Of a stretch of DNA of 64,000 nucleotides, positions 7,806 through 16,527 are shown one piece after another. Below the pieces are notes generated by a model that saw only the letters and a list, made by a program, of their open reading frames with translations, had not been told where the DNA came from and made no database searches. The DNA comes from Brachynemurus nebulosus (lineage: Eukaryota > Arthropoda > Insecta > Neuroptera > Myrmeleontidae). A program made the position numbers and the translations under genes. Position 1 is the stretch's first letter. Each line of letters begins with the position of its first letter. Location: positions 28,388,108-28,452,107 of the forward strand of contig JAPWDM010000005.1 of the NCBI GenBank assembly GCA_035578155.1, in the 5' to 3' direction.

Positions 7806-8578
7806 TGTTACGTCACAACCGGCAACAACAACGAAGTGGTCGTGGACTTGTTAATTCATTAATTAACAAATTGCCATTTGAACTTCACATACCTGGCTAT
7901 CAGTATTGTGGACCGGGTACAAAATTACAAGAAAGATTAGCAAGAGGTGATCCGGGGATCAATAAATTAGACGAAGCTTGTAAGGCACACGATATCGCTT
8001 ACTCGCAAAGTAAAAATCTCCCTGATCGACATAAGGCAGATTTAATTTTAGCAAACGCAGCCTGGGATCGAGTTAAATCTTCAGACGCAAAATTTGGTGA
8101 AAAAGCTGCTGCGTGGGCCGTAACAAACGCAATGAAAGCTAAAGTAAAACTTGGTATGGGTGTGAACAAAAAGGCTACACTCGGTCAAGTGCGACGAAGT
8201 GTACGCGGTACCGTTAAAAAATTAAAACGTGAACCAATTAATAATGCTGTAAAGCTTGCTCTTAAAGCGGCTAAAGTTGCAGCTAGGGGTAAAAAAATTA
8301 AAACACCACGTATTATTCCAATACCTAAAACGGGTGGTGTTCTACCACTTTTACCAATTTTTGCGGCCCTTTCGGCAGCCGGTGCGCTAGCCGGGGGTGC
8401 ATCAGGAATTGCGAAAGCTATTAATGATGCTAAAGCGGCACAAAAACAGTTGAATGAAAGTGAACGCCATAACCGAACGATGGAGGCTATTGCTATACGT
8501 AATGGCCGGGGTTTGTATATAAAACCATATAGAAAAGGATTAGGATTATACTTGCAACCGTATCCAAAAAACTTATAA
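7805..8578 (+). CDS. Virion protein with parvovirus-type phospholipase A2 domain
   Basis: A 257-aa protein. Residues ~28-115 resemble the PLA2 domain of parvovirus VP1: calcium loop YCGPGT at 34-39 and catalytic dyad H62/D63 (ACKAHDIAY). In parvoviruses this domain breaches endosomal membranes during entry, and adintoviruses carry a similar one. A basic linker follows (115-170), then a hydrophobic Gly/Ala-rich segment (178-205), then an amphipathic helix and two C-terminal copies of GLY-I/L-K/Q-PY (236-253). The hydrophobic and basic half resembles adenovirus core or membrane-active peptides; this is inference. The stop overlaps the protease start codon as TAATG. Confidence 0.9.
   Translation: MLRHNRQQQRSGRGLVNSLINKLPFELHIPGYQYCGPGTKLQERLARGDPGINKLDEACKAHDIAYSQSKNLPDRHKADLILANAAWDRVKSSDAKFGEKAAAWAVTNAMKAKVKLGMGVNKKATLGQVRRSVRGTVKKLKREPINNAVKLALKAAKVAARGKKIKTPRIIPIPKTGGVLPLLPIFAALSAAGALAGGASGIAKAINDAKAAQKQLNESERHNRTMEAIAIRNGRGLYIKPYRKGLGLYLQPYPKNL
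8516..8524 (+). promoter_or_regulatory. Possible TATA box of the protease gene
   Basis: TATATAAAA lies 62 bp before the protease ATG at 8578, and no ATG occurs between the expected start-site position (~8548) and 8578. No clear initiator was found at that distance, and the bases also code for YIKP in the PLA2 protein, so this is weaker than the other promoters. Confidence 0.35.
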
Positions 8579-8958
8579 TGAAATTGCCCGAGCGGGCACT
8601 AACAGATAGAGATTTACGTAAATATGCGAAATATTTACCCCATTTTCGTGGTGTATTTATGCGTGATAATTTACCCAAACGTGGACCGTGGTATAATGAA
8701 TGCGGTATTTTAAATTTAGATAGTTCTACCGGACCTGGTACTCATTGGACCTGTTACTGGAAAAATGGTAATCAGGTAGATTATTTTGATAGTTTTGGTA
8801 ATTTAAAACCACCGCTTGAAGTGGCTCGCTACCTCAGTGGAAACAATATTACATACAATTATAATAAATATCAAGATTACAATTCCTATAAATGTGGTCA
8901 TTTATGTTTGGAGTTTCTTTATAATAAATATTACGGTGATGGTGATAAATATTTATAA
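8578..8958 (+). CDS. PRO: Adenain-like cysteine protease
   Basis: A 126-aa maturation protease of the adenain (Ulp1-like) family, expected to cleave capsid precursors. The catalytic set is in order: H56 (GTHWTCY), D71 (YFDSFG), Q99 and C106 (KCGHLCLEF). The Q-to-C distance of 7 equals that of adenovirus protease (Q115/C122). The family-typical NECGILNLDSSTGPGTHW precedes the His. It is shorter than adenain (~204 aa) but normal for Mavericks. It starts inside the TAATG overlap with the PLA2 gene; the penton promoter overlaps its stop. Confidence 0.95.
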   Translation: MKLPERALTDRDLRKYAKYLPHFRGVFMRDNLPKRGPWYNECGILNLDSSTGPGTHWTCYWKNGNQVDYFDSFGNLKPPLEVARYLSGNNITYNYNKYQDYNSYKCGHLCLEFLYNKYYGDGDKYL

Positions 8959-9005
8959 AAGAAATCAACGCTCACGTATGTTTGTCATTTCGAAAGACGA
9001 AGTCA
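8954..9005 (+). promoter_or_regulatory. Core promoter of the penton gene; decides its start
   Basis: TATAAAAG at 8954-8961 overlaps the protease stop codon. TCATTT has its A at 8987, 33 bp from the TATA start, and matches the insect initiator TCAKTY. This start site lies after the in-frame ATG at 8978 and before the one at 9005, so 9005 would be the first ATG of the mRNA. Confidence 0.6.
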
Positions 9006-9715
9006 TGGCGTTCACATTAACTTTGTCGGGAAATACTTCTATACTCACTGCACACTATTTTCCGGCAATTCAACTTAGAAATCAATATGAGTGTGCTCTA
9101 TTAGATTTCCAAGTATACAATTCAATTCCTAACGTAACTGCTAAAAATAATTTATTACATTACGGTGATAATGATGTAATATCATTTCCTACCGGCACCT
9201 TTGAAATAGATGATTTAGCTACATATATAAACAAAACTATTTACAACAAGTATGGTAATATAATATATAACAACGAAAATGATAAACCATACATACATCT
9301 AAGGGCTAATAATAACACACTCAAATGCGAAATAATTAGCAATAAAGCTATTGATTTCACTAAACCTAATACAATTGGTTCACTTTTAGGGTTTACTAAA
9401 CGGATATTGGAACCAAACAAACTTCACTCATCTAATGAGCCTGTTAGTATTATGAAGGTGAATGCAATACGCATTGAATCTAATATTACGAGTAATGCTT
9501 ATATGAATGGTATGCTAGCTCACACACTTCACGAATTTTCACCTCTTGTTGCGCCAGGGTATAAAATAGTTGAGGTACCGCGAAATATAATCTATTCACC
9601 AGTAACCGTTAGAGAGTTAACATCTCTTTCGTTGAAAATTGTCGATCAAGACGGTGATTTGGTTGACTTTCGCGGTGAAACAATCACAGTACGTTTGCAT
9701 TTGAGACCATGTTAA
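9005..9715 (+). CDS. Minor capsid (penton-like) protein
   Basis: A 236-aa protein from the ATG at 9005, beginning MAFTLTLSG. The beta-rich sequence has the pattern of Maverick/adintovirus penton proteins: YECALLDFQVYNSIPNV, then a HYGDND...FPTGTFEIDDLATYI stretch, and a C-terminus ending in ETITVRLHLRP. It is expected to be a single-jelly-roll protein forming capsid vertices. The frame is open back to 8816 and has an ATG at 8978, but the region to 8958 is protease coding sequence in another frame, and the predicted start site at 8987 excludes 8978. It overlaps the small basic gene by 7 bp. Confidence 0.88.
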   Translation: MAFTLTLSGNTSILTAHYFPAIQLRNQYECALLDFQVYNSIPNVTAKNNLLHYGDNDVISFPTGTFEIDDLATYINKTIYNKYGNIIYNNENDKPYIHLRANNNTLKCEIISNKAIDFTKPNTIGSLLGFTKRILEPNKLHSSNEPVSIMKVNAIRIESNITSNAYMNGMLAHTLHEFSPLVAPGYKIVEVPRNIIYSPVTVRELTSLSLKIVDQDGDLVDFRGETITVRLHLRPC

Positions 9716-9900
9716 TTTACAATCTGGAGCAACCCGCCGCTAGGCTATATAATAGAGCGTTTTTACAGCCTGAGCTCATTCAGTTGAATACCATTAAACG
9801 TAAAGCATTTAAGCAACAGCGTATTTCACCTGAACGTTTAGCATTTCTTGAAGCATTGGGTCACAAAGTTAAAAGAAAATGGTATACAGCGACGTATTAA
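9709..9900 (+). CDS. Small basic Maverick protein, 63 aa
   Basis: A short, Lys/Arg-rich, helix-prone protein (EQPAARLYNRAFLQPELIQL, then an RISPERLAFLEALGHKVKRKW end). It overlaps the penton gene by 7 bp and the major capsid gene by 22 bp. No promoter pair was found upstream; it may be translated by reinitiation after the penton gene. The MCP promoter lies inside it. Function unknown; a DNA-binding or capsid-associated role would be a guess. Its conserved-looking position between penton and MCP supports that it is real. Confidence 0.6.
   Translation: MLIYNLEQPAARLYNRAFLQPELIQLNTIKRKAFKQQRISPERLAFLEALGHKVKRKWYTATY
9746..9785 (+). promoter_or_regulatory. Nested core promoter of the major capsid gene
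   Basis: TATATAATAG at 9746-9755 is followed by two overlapping initiators, TCATTC (A at 9778, 32 bp) and TCAGTT (A at 9782, 36 bp). It lies inside the 63-aa gene. From there the first ATG is 9879, the capsid start, giving a leader of about 100 nt. Confidence 0.6.
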
Positions 9901-11072
9901 ATATTCCTGGTGGCTCACAAATTGATGATAGCATTACGAACTTTGAATATCATACATATGCGCCCTTTTTACGATCCTTTAAGAATAATGACGAAGTTAG
10001 AATATTAATTCAAAACCAGGACTTGTACATTTTACCTAGTGAAAGTTTTATTTACATTGAGGGGAAAATTTTAAATAATGAAAATGCCGTTCCAGATATA
10101 AAATTGGTTAATAATTGTATTGCCTTTCTATTCGATGAAATTAGATATGAATTAAATGGGGTTGAACTTGAACGTGTTAGGTATGTTGGTCTAACATCGA
10201 CATTGAAAAATTATTTATCGTTAAACGATGATGAGAGTAAACAATTACTAAATGCTGGTTGGTCGATTGATAATGATTGTACAATAAAATTACCACAAGC
10301 CAACTTTAACTTTTGCATTCCGCTTAGAAAATTATTGGGATTCGCTGAGGATTACGGAAAAATTATGTTAAACGCAAAGCATGAATTAATTCTTATTCGT
10401 GCACGAACTGACAACGATGTAATTGTTTCAGAATCGGATTCGTTAAAATTTGAAATAAATAAACTCGAATGGCGTGTTCCACATGTAACTGTATCAGATG
10501 AAATTAAATTATCACTGCTAAAATATGTTGAAAAAGCTGAACCTATACAGATTAGTTTTAGAGCGTGGGAAACTTATATTCAACCTGCATTACCCACTAC
10601 ACAACAAAACACTTGGGTTGTAAAAACAACTACACAGCTAGAAAAACCGCGATATATCATTTTCGCTTTACAGAAAAAGGATAAAAATGTTTCTAAGTTT
10701 GATCATTGTGATTTAAATAATTTCAAAGTTTACCTAAATTCACAAGTGTACCCTTATGATGATTTGAATATTAAATTTGATATTAATCAGTATGCAATAC
10801 TTTATGATATGTATACCCGCTTTCAATCCTCATACTATCATCGTTCCAATGAACCGCTCTTAAATTGGGAAAATTTTAAAACTATAGCTCCGATAGTTTT
10901 TATCGATTGCTCACATCAAAATGAGTCACTGAAAAGCGGTTCAGTTGATGTTCGTTTAGAATTTAAATGTAATAAAGATATTCCGGCTGGTACGACAGCA
11001 ATAGCCATTTTAGTTCATGATGTCATTTTCGAATACATTCCACTAACTAACCTGGTTAAAAAGTATACCTAA
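9879..11072 (+). CDS. MCP: Major capsid protein (double jelly-roll, hexon-like)
   Basis: A 397-aa protein recognised as the Maverick/adintovirus major capsid protein. It opens with a conserved segment (VLNIPGGSQIDDSITNFEYH, then YAPFL-SF-NNDEVRI), followed by a strand-rich body with FLFDEIRYELNGVE, a pattern shared by insect Maverick capsids. The fold expected for the family is two jelly rolls per subunit, forming trimeric capsomers. It follows the 63-aa gene in an overlapping frame and appears to use a promoter within that gene. No internal stop; length is at the short end for the family. Confidence 0.92.
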   Translation: MVYSDVLNIPGGSQIDDSITNFEYHTYAPFLRSFKNNDEVRILIQNQDLYILPSESFIYIEGKILNNENAVPDIKLVNNCIAFLFDEIRYELNGVELERVRYVGLTSTLKNYLSLNDDESKQLLNAGWSIDNDCTIKLPQANFNFCIPLRKLLGFAEDYGKIMLNAKHELILIRARTDNDVIVSESDSLKFEINKLEWRVPHVTVSDEIKLSLLKYVEKAEPIQISFRAWETYIQPALPTTQQNTWVVKTTTQLEKPRYIIFALQKKDKNVSKFDHCDLNNFKVYLNSQVYPYDDLNIKFDINQYAILYDMYTRFQSSYYHRSNEPLLNWENFKTIAPIVFIDCSHQNESLKSGSVDVRLEFKCNKDIPAGTTAIAILVHDVIFEYIPLTNLVKKYT

Positions 11073-11097
11073 TTACCCCCACCACTTTTAATTATTC

Positions 11098-11152
11098 TAT
11101 ATAAAGTTGTGGATTGTGTGAATAATTTCAGTTCTACGGTGGCGGTAAAAAA
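11098..11152 (+). promoter_or_regulatory. Core promoter of the last Maverick gene
   Basis: TATATAAAG at 11098-11106 and TCAGTTCTA starting at 11128 (A at 11130, 32 bp from the TATA start). The ATG at 11152 is 22 nt downstream. The initiator shares TTCAGTTCTA with the PLA2 promoter, apart from one flanking base. Confidence 0.65.
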
Positions 11153-11637
11153 TGGCGTTTCTTGACATACAAGGCTATCAAGGAGCTAACAACGAATTTT
11201 ATTTTAAAGAAGTTGGTATTGCTGCAGAAAATTCGGATGATATATTACATCTTATATTCGACGCACCGTTTGATTTCAACGAGTTGCCGAAGAAATATCA
11301 ACGAGTAGCCAGTTGGCTTTACCGAAATTGGCATGGGATACCTTGGTCGTATGGATTTATTCCATACAAAAAACTTCATACCATATTGAAACCTATATTA
11401 AAGAAGTATGATGTTATATACGTCAAGGGTGGTGAAAAGAAGAAATGGATATCAAGTTTGTTTGATAGTACCGAAAACCAGCCGTGGATTCTGAATTTGG
11501 AAGAAATATTTGATGTACCGAAGATTTCCATTCTGCGAGATGAATATTATTCAAGACGCTGTATGCTTCATTCAGATAAAATTTGTTCATTAGAAAATTG
11601 TATTCTTTTAAAAAATTTTTATATGGAAAATAAATAG
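11152..11637 (+). CDS. Conserved arthropod Maverick protein, unknown, 161 aa
   Basis: I recognise the pattern but not a function. It starts FLDIQGY...NEFYFKEVGI, followed by HLIFDAPFDFNELP, WLYRNWHGIPWSYGFIPY, then VIYVKGGEKKKWI, ILNLEEIFDVP and a final Cys/His part (RRCMLHSDKICSLENC). This arrangement is common in unnamed arthropod proteins. The strand-rich start, the VKGGEK block and the NLEE block recall an RNase H-like or DEDD exonuclease fold, but the acidic residues are not the standard set, so this is only a suggestion. It has its own promoter, and an AATAAA at 11693-11698 follows. Confidence 0.75.
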   Translation: MAFLDIQGYQGANNEFYFKEVGIAAENSDDILHLIFDAPFDFNELPKKYQRVASWLYRNWHGIPWSYGFIPYKKLHTILKPILKKYDVIYVKGGEKKKWISSLFDSTENQPWILNLEEIFDVPKISILRDEYYSRRCMLHSDKICSLENCILLKNFYMENK

Positions 11638-11692
11638 ATTTTAAGTAATATATAGATTTAAGCAATTTAATTTTTTGTATACATATTCTATA

Positions 11693-11698
11693 AATAAA
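11693..11698 (+). terminator. Polyadenylation signal after the last Maverick gene
   Basis: AATAAA lies 55 bp after the stop of the 161-aa gene, in an A+T-rich stretch. It is the only obvious signal for the plus-strand structural block. Confidence 0.5.
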
Positions 11699-11699
11699 A

Positions 11700-12770
11700 T
11701 TAAAAAAAAATATTATGTGCGTTTTATTTAATTATTACCCTGAATTCCCCTATTTTTTACAGGAAGAAGTTACTTTCGTTAACCTATAAAAGTATTGAAA
11801 AAAAATCTTATTTATTATTCTAATTGAAAAGCATATTTCATGATACACCCTGTATAAGAATACACCCCGTACACATGCATTTGTATATTATAATTATATT
11901 ATGTATTTGTGATGTAAGTTTTAAGATGATATTCTATAAATTTTTTACCTCAAAACTACTATTTTATAAAAAAATTTAGCAAATCTTAATGCTGTTATAA
12001 TTTTTACATTAAACAACATAGTTAAACTATAGTATACATATTAAGAAATAATTCAAGTATTTATTGTACAGTAATATATACGAATTTATTTGCAAACATA
12101 TTATTTTTTTGCTAATTAAGCAAATATTTTCCCAATGCTGATAAAAGTGATAAATTATTTTAGTTAGATTTTGTTGACATAAAGACTACAATCATTTACT
12201 AGAATTTATAAAATTAAAATTAAATAGCGATTTATTCTTTTACTATACAGGGGTGTATACATAATATACAGGTGTGTAGATATTAAGATAATTTTCATTT
12301 GATTTATAAATTATGCTGGAAATACTCAAATTTTTAAATGAGGTTTTACAATCTGATTTCAAGGTCTGCTAAAATAAACATTCAGCTAAAACAAACATTT
12401 AGATATTGGTTCTTTGTTTATTTTAAAACTGATAAAAATTCCTGGAACTGACAAGTTGAGACTTGCTTTTAAATAAAAATCCTCTCTGACTATGATGCAA
12501 ACATATTATGAAATTACATCATCCTAAGTCAGCTAAAAAATCTTAAATAAACAAACACAAGCCGTATAAAGTCACGAGTTTTTATTAAATAAACAAATTA
12601 ATCTTATAAAGACTTGACTCATATACAAAAAAAAAAAAACCTCAAGTACAATTGACACCAAAATTTCCGGCAGTACAGTAGCGGTCTGAAATTTGGAGTC
12701 TGGACCCCGAAGTCTGAAATCTGGAGTCTGAAGTCATGATTGCGGCTAGCGCTTGGTAGAGTGCCCCCCA
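11700..12770. other. A+T-rich stretch holding the unresolved right end of the Maverick
   Basis: No gene. The Maverick terminal repeat should lie here, but cannot be identified without the left copy. Short repeats ACACCCTGTATA (~11853) and a related GGGGTGTATAC (~12250) occur, resembling common insect transposon ends. Confidence 0.4.
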
Positions 12771-12781
12771 CAAAATTTAGC

Positions 12782-13260
12782 GGCCACCCCTTGGGTTAGG
12801 GTATTCCCCACATTTTTGACTTGGTAATGTACCTTTCGTTTAAAATGACGCAATTAAGGCAAGCGCGTGTTGGGGTCAAGGTTTGCACGTACAGTACGCT
12901 TCAAAAAGTGGTCGGATACCTTTTTGGTCAGGGGGGCCCGCACTTTTGACACGGTAGTGTACCAAAAATTTAAGTACAGTACGGCGTCAAAAATTTGGGG
13001 CCACCCCCGAGTTAGGGTATTCCCCACATTTTTTGACGTGATAGTTCGTTTAAGATGACGTACTTAAGGCAAGCGCGTGTTGGGGCCAAGGTTTGCACGT
13101 ACAGTACGTTTCAAAAAGTGATCGGATACCTTTTTGACCAGGGGGGTCCACACTTTTGACACGGTAGTGTACCAAAAATTTAAGTACAGTACGGTGTCAA
13201 AAATTTGGGGCCACCCCCGAGTTAGGGTATTCCCCACATTTTAGACGCGGTAGTGTGCCC
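12782..13260 (+). repeat. Tandem repeat of about 210 bp, 2.2 copies
   Basis: GGCCACCCC...TTAGGGTATTCCCCAC recurs at 12782, 12999 and 13209, and AAGGCAAGCGCGTGT at 12856 and 13066 (210 bp apart). Units contain several TACAGTAC and CGGTAGTGTACC motifs and are more G+C-rich than the surroundings. Just downstream, CAGTCTGCGCATGCGT is repeated (near 13291 and 13317). Origin unknown. Confidence 0.8.
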
Positions 13261-13688
13261 CATCTATCAAATTGTAACCTAAAATTCAGTCTGCGCATGC
13301 GTCGTGTACTTAAATTCAGTCTGCGCATGCGTTAGGTTTGCATTCTAAAACTATGGCGGGTAATGGGTTAACACAAAACTAAATTGTGACGAAAATAGTG
13401 ATGATGCATAATGGGTTAACATAAATTAATTTGGTTGCTGGTGATGACTCATGTCTTAGGAATTTCAAGGCCAACAGTATGAGCGAGTGTTGGGGTCAAA
13501 TGTCAACAACAAATTTTAAATACATGTACTTGGTACGTGCCGGGTCAGAGATCAATTCATACTCTAGGTACAGTAGGACCCCAAACTACACGGTTCTTAA
13601 CATCGTCAAAAAAGTAGTCCGGAAAAATGGGGTTTTACTGTGCTCCAGAACTGTCCTAGCCTATCTACTAGGGTGTGCGGCTGGATAC

Positions 13689-14095
13689 TAGGGATGTTAT
13701 GGATATCCATAACCGTAACCGAAATTACCGGATATCCGAATTCATTAAATATCCGAAACCGTAACTGAAAATAAAAGCTTCGGATTTGTTTCGGATAATA
13801 AAAGATAACTGCCGTTGCAAAACTGAATTTTAATGGAAGCAATTTTTTGCTGTATGTATTTCTTTTAATAGATTTCCACTAATTTTTGTTTAACGTTCAC
13901 TTTTTGTAATAAAATTTTCCCCTGTGTACTAAAAACAATTTTCACAATAAGCAATTATCCGTAACCGTATAACTGTATCCGAAACATTATCCGATATTTT
14001 TACATATATCCGTAACCCAAACCGAAACCAAAAAAATGTTTTTATATATCCGAGTCCGTATCCGTATACGAAATTTCGTATCCATAACATCCCTA
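13689..14095. mobile_element. hAT-type MITE, 407 bp, with 8-bp target duplication
   Basis: The ends are inverted: TAGGGATGTTATGGATA at the left and its complement at the right (TATCCATAACATCCCTA). The flanks CTGGATAC (13681-13688) and CTGGACAC (14096-14103) agree at 7 of 8 positions, as for hAT insertions. The interior repeats ATATCCGTAACCGAAACC-like motifs. No coding capacity. Confidence 0.85.
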
Positions 14096-14237
14096 CTGGA
14101 CACCTCATATTCTTCTTGCCGAAACCGAATTTTGAATAATTTTAAATTTTTTTTATATACCCTAAATACCTTTATATAATATAATCTTTCAATAAAAAAG
14201 GGACTCATGATTAAAGTAGAGCATATTACGACCACAA
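13767..14237 (+). repeat. Duplicated segment, copy A (contains most of the hAT MITE)
   Basis: This stretch recurs nearly unchanged at 18397-18871, from GAAAATAAAAGCTTCGGAT to ACGACCACAA. The shared part includes the MITE right end and the same flank beyond it (CTGGACACCTCATATTC), so the segment was copied after the MITE had inserted. Confidence 0.9.
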
Positions 14238-15325
14238 TATACAAGAAACATGTAATTAACATTAATTAATACTTTAGTAAAAAGCGAATACATAGATTAG
14301 TGGTTTTTTTCAAGACTTTTAAAATTTTAACAAAAATTAACTAATTAATACGTAAGAACAAAGCAATTAGAATCATTTTTAAATTGTAGTCAAGTACTCT
14401 ATTGTATCATAATATGTCATATTTTTCCCATAAACATCAATTCTTTAATATGTATTGTTTTCTAGTTATATCGTTAATATTAAAATAAGTGTAAGAGTAC
14501 CTAAATGATATTGTCAATAAAATTGTTGATTGATTATTCGCATATCAATTATCCAAAAATTTTTCGTGTACCAGAGTGGTACATTCATCAACGACCGACG
14601 CGCCATCTAATCATCAGTACTGGCAATTAATCATATCCTTAATATATTACTAAATTAATTTTACGAAATACGCAGCTGATATATTTAATATAGCTAATAT
14701 ATGTAATCATGAAAATATACAGTTGATCTAAAATGGAATATTAATACAATTTTATGATGTGACAACTTAATATTTTGAAAGTGAAATATATGGAAAGTAT
14801 ATTGTCGAAGTTACAGAATGGAACGAACTGTATTAACACTTAACTTAATCAGTAGCAGCTGCTGCAACCAACCAATTAACCCATTCAATGCCATTGGCAT
14901 GTTAACATACCAAAGGAAACAAAGAGAGAAATTTATGTGACAATAAAAGACAAACACTACTTTTTTAAAGTCATAAATTTAAGAGTTTTGACATTTTTAT
15001 TTAAGCAACATCGAAACTGTTTAGATTGAAAAATATTGTTTCTTATTTAGTTTTATAAAATTTTATTATAAGTACACTGAAAATCTACACTAGGATTACT
15101 TTCCTAATAAAAGTTTGTTCCAGGTAAATGTTAAATTAATGAAATTGATACCTTTGTAATTGTCCACCGTGCTTTAAAACGAAGTAATAATAATAAAAAT
15201 AAAATATTGTGAATAAACTATTTTCTGTTTCTTTTTATGTTTACACATTCTCTCTTTTTCAAGATAGTTTTATTCGGCATCGAAAAGATTAATGTAACGA
15301 TAGAAAACCTTTTTAAGCTATCAAG
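14238..15325. other. No gene; nothing recognised
   Basis: A+T-rich unique-looking DNA without long reading frames or clear repeats. Confidence 0.5.
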
Positions 15326-15583
15326 CAGGGGTTCCTAATCTTTTTAATCTCTCGGCTCCCTTAATGTACAAATCATTTCCAACAGCACTCTTTAGTCCCG
15401 AAAATTAGATTTTCCAAAAATTTCTCCCAAACCGATAACTGACGAGCAAGAAAAAAAAGTTTTTTTTTTTTTACTTTTACCAGACTTGAACCATTTTCCC
15501 ATTTTTAGCGAGACAGTCGCGGTAGCCTGTGTGATGATAAACGGAGCTCCTGAGCGCCCCGGCACACAGTTTGAGAATCCCCG
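15326..15583. mobile_element. Probable hAT-type MITE
   Basis: The left end CAGGGGTTCCTAATCTTTTT and the right end GAGAATCCCCG (complement CGGGGATTCTC) resemble the common hAT terminus CAGGGGTTCTCAA. Flanks CTATCAAG and CTATAAGG are only partly alike, so the target duplication is uncertain. Confidence 0.55.
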
Positions 15584-15612
15584 CTATAAGGGAACGTATA
15601 ATAATCAGACTA

Positions 15613-16527
15613 AGGTAACTGCGGGTAACAAGGTCTAGTTAAGGGAGATTTTAAATCAAATGAAAAATACTGCAGATAATCAACTTTTTTTTATTAATAA
15701 ATCAGTTCCAAAAGTGTCAATCAACCAACAAAAAAATTTAAATTGGGAATTAAAATTTAGGATTAGAAAATATTTAACATTTTTGAAAACTCTGTTCTTA
15801 GGCCTTATTTTACTATGGTAGGATATTAAGGCCTATTATAAAAATCAACAAAAAATGACAGAAAACTACAAAAACTAAAATTCTAAGCAGTATTTGGTAA
15901 GAATCTTCATCATTGTCATCAGAATCCAAAGAATAAACCGTGCGCTAGCAGCTTCTTTTAATACACTTAACTGATATTTGACCAGAATGAACATTTGCAT
16001 CAGATGTTGATACTACAAGTGATGAACACAGCTTTGGTGAGTTGGCTTTTCATCCTTAATTGTCAGGGATTATTTCCATTGAAACTTCGGACAGTATTGA
16101 GGGTATAATACAGTTTCAGGTATTAGCAGCATTATAAAGCTTATGTAATTTTGATAGGCCTTATTTGCCGCCGACACCCAGGTAAATAAAAAAAAGATTA
16201 ATTATTTTGACAGATGTAAAATTATTTAGTGAACTGAATTAACAAAAAGAAGAACTGAACAACAAAATTAGGTGAACAGAAGAATAATTAACAGCATTAA
16301 TACTATAATTACATAAGATAATTTTCGTTGAAATTTTATTATTCGAGCGATAAAATCTCATCTCATGATATATGGGTCTTTACTGGAGACAACCCGCGGG
16401 ATGACGACAAGTGGCGCATGCGTTGCAACTTGTTGGTGTCTGAGGCTTGCATGCGTCTAACATTGATACGACTGTGCGAATATTTAAACGATTTATGAAT
16501 TTTAGGCCTTATTACCCGCAGTTACCT
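15613..16527. mobile_element. TA-flanked, possibly pogo-like element A, 915 bp
   Basis: Terminal repeats of about 25 bp begin AGGTAACTGCGGGTAA at both ends, with two differences, and are flanked by TA (15611-15612, 16528-16529). The motif TAGGCCTTATT next to the right repeat recurs inside (about 15801, 15829, 16157). A stretch near 15900-15950 would encode a Ser/Asp-rich strip on minus, but no clear transposase remains. Confidence 0.75.

Larger units (their letters stand above)
1..11700. mobile_element. Maverick/Polinton (adintovirus-like) element, left end outside window
   Basis: Thirteen intact reading frames form a typical Maverick set: protein-primed PolB, retroviral-type integrase, FtsK/HerA ATPase, adenain-like protease, penton-like and double-jelly-roll capsid proteins, plus a parvovirus-type PLA2 protein as in adintoviruses. 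The layout is PolB and one gene on plus, four genes on minus, then seven genes on plus. The PolB frame is already open at base 3, so the left terminal repeat is outside the window. The right edge is only approximate: the last gene ends at 11637 with an AATAAA at 11693, and no terminal repeat could be matched. No frameshift or internal stop was seen in any gene, which suggests a recent or still functional copy. Confidence 0.95.

Noticed and set aside
8816..9004. Longer N-terminus for the penton protein with apparent hydrophobic segments
   Set aside because: These bases code for the protease in another frame, and the predicted start site at 8987 lies downstream.
11840..12260. ACACCCTGTATA and GGGGTGTATAC motifs as the Maverick right terminus
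   Set aside because: These are common insect transposon ends and cannot be matched to the missing left terminus.
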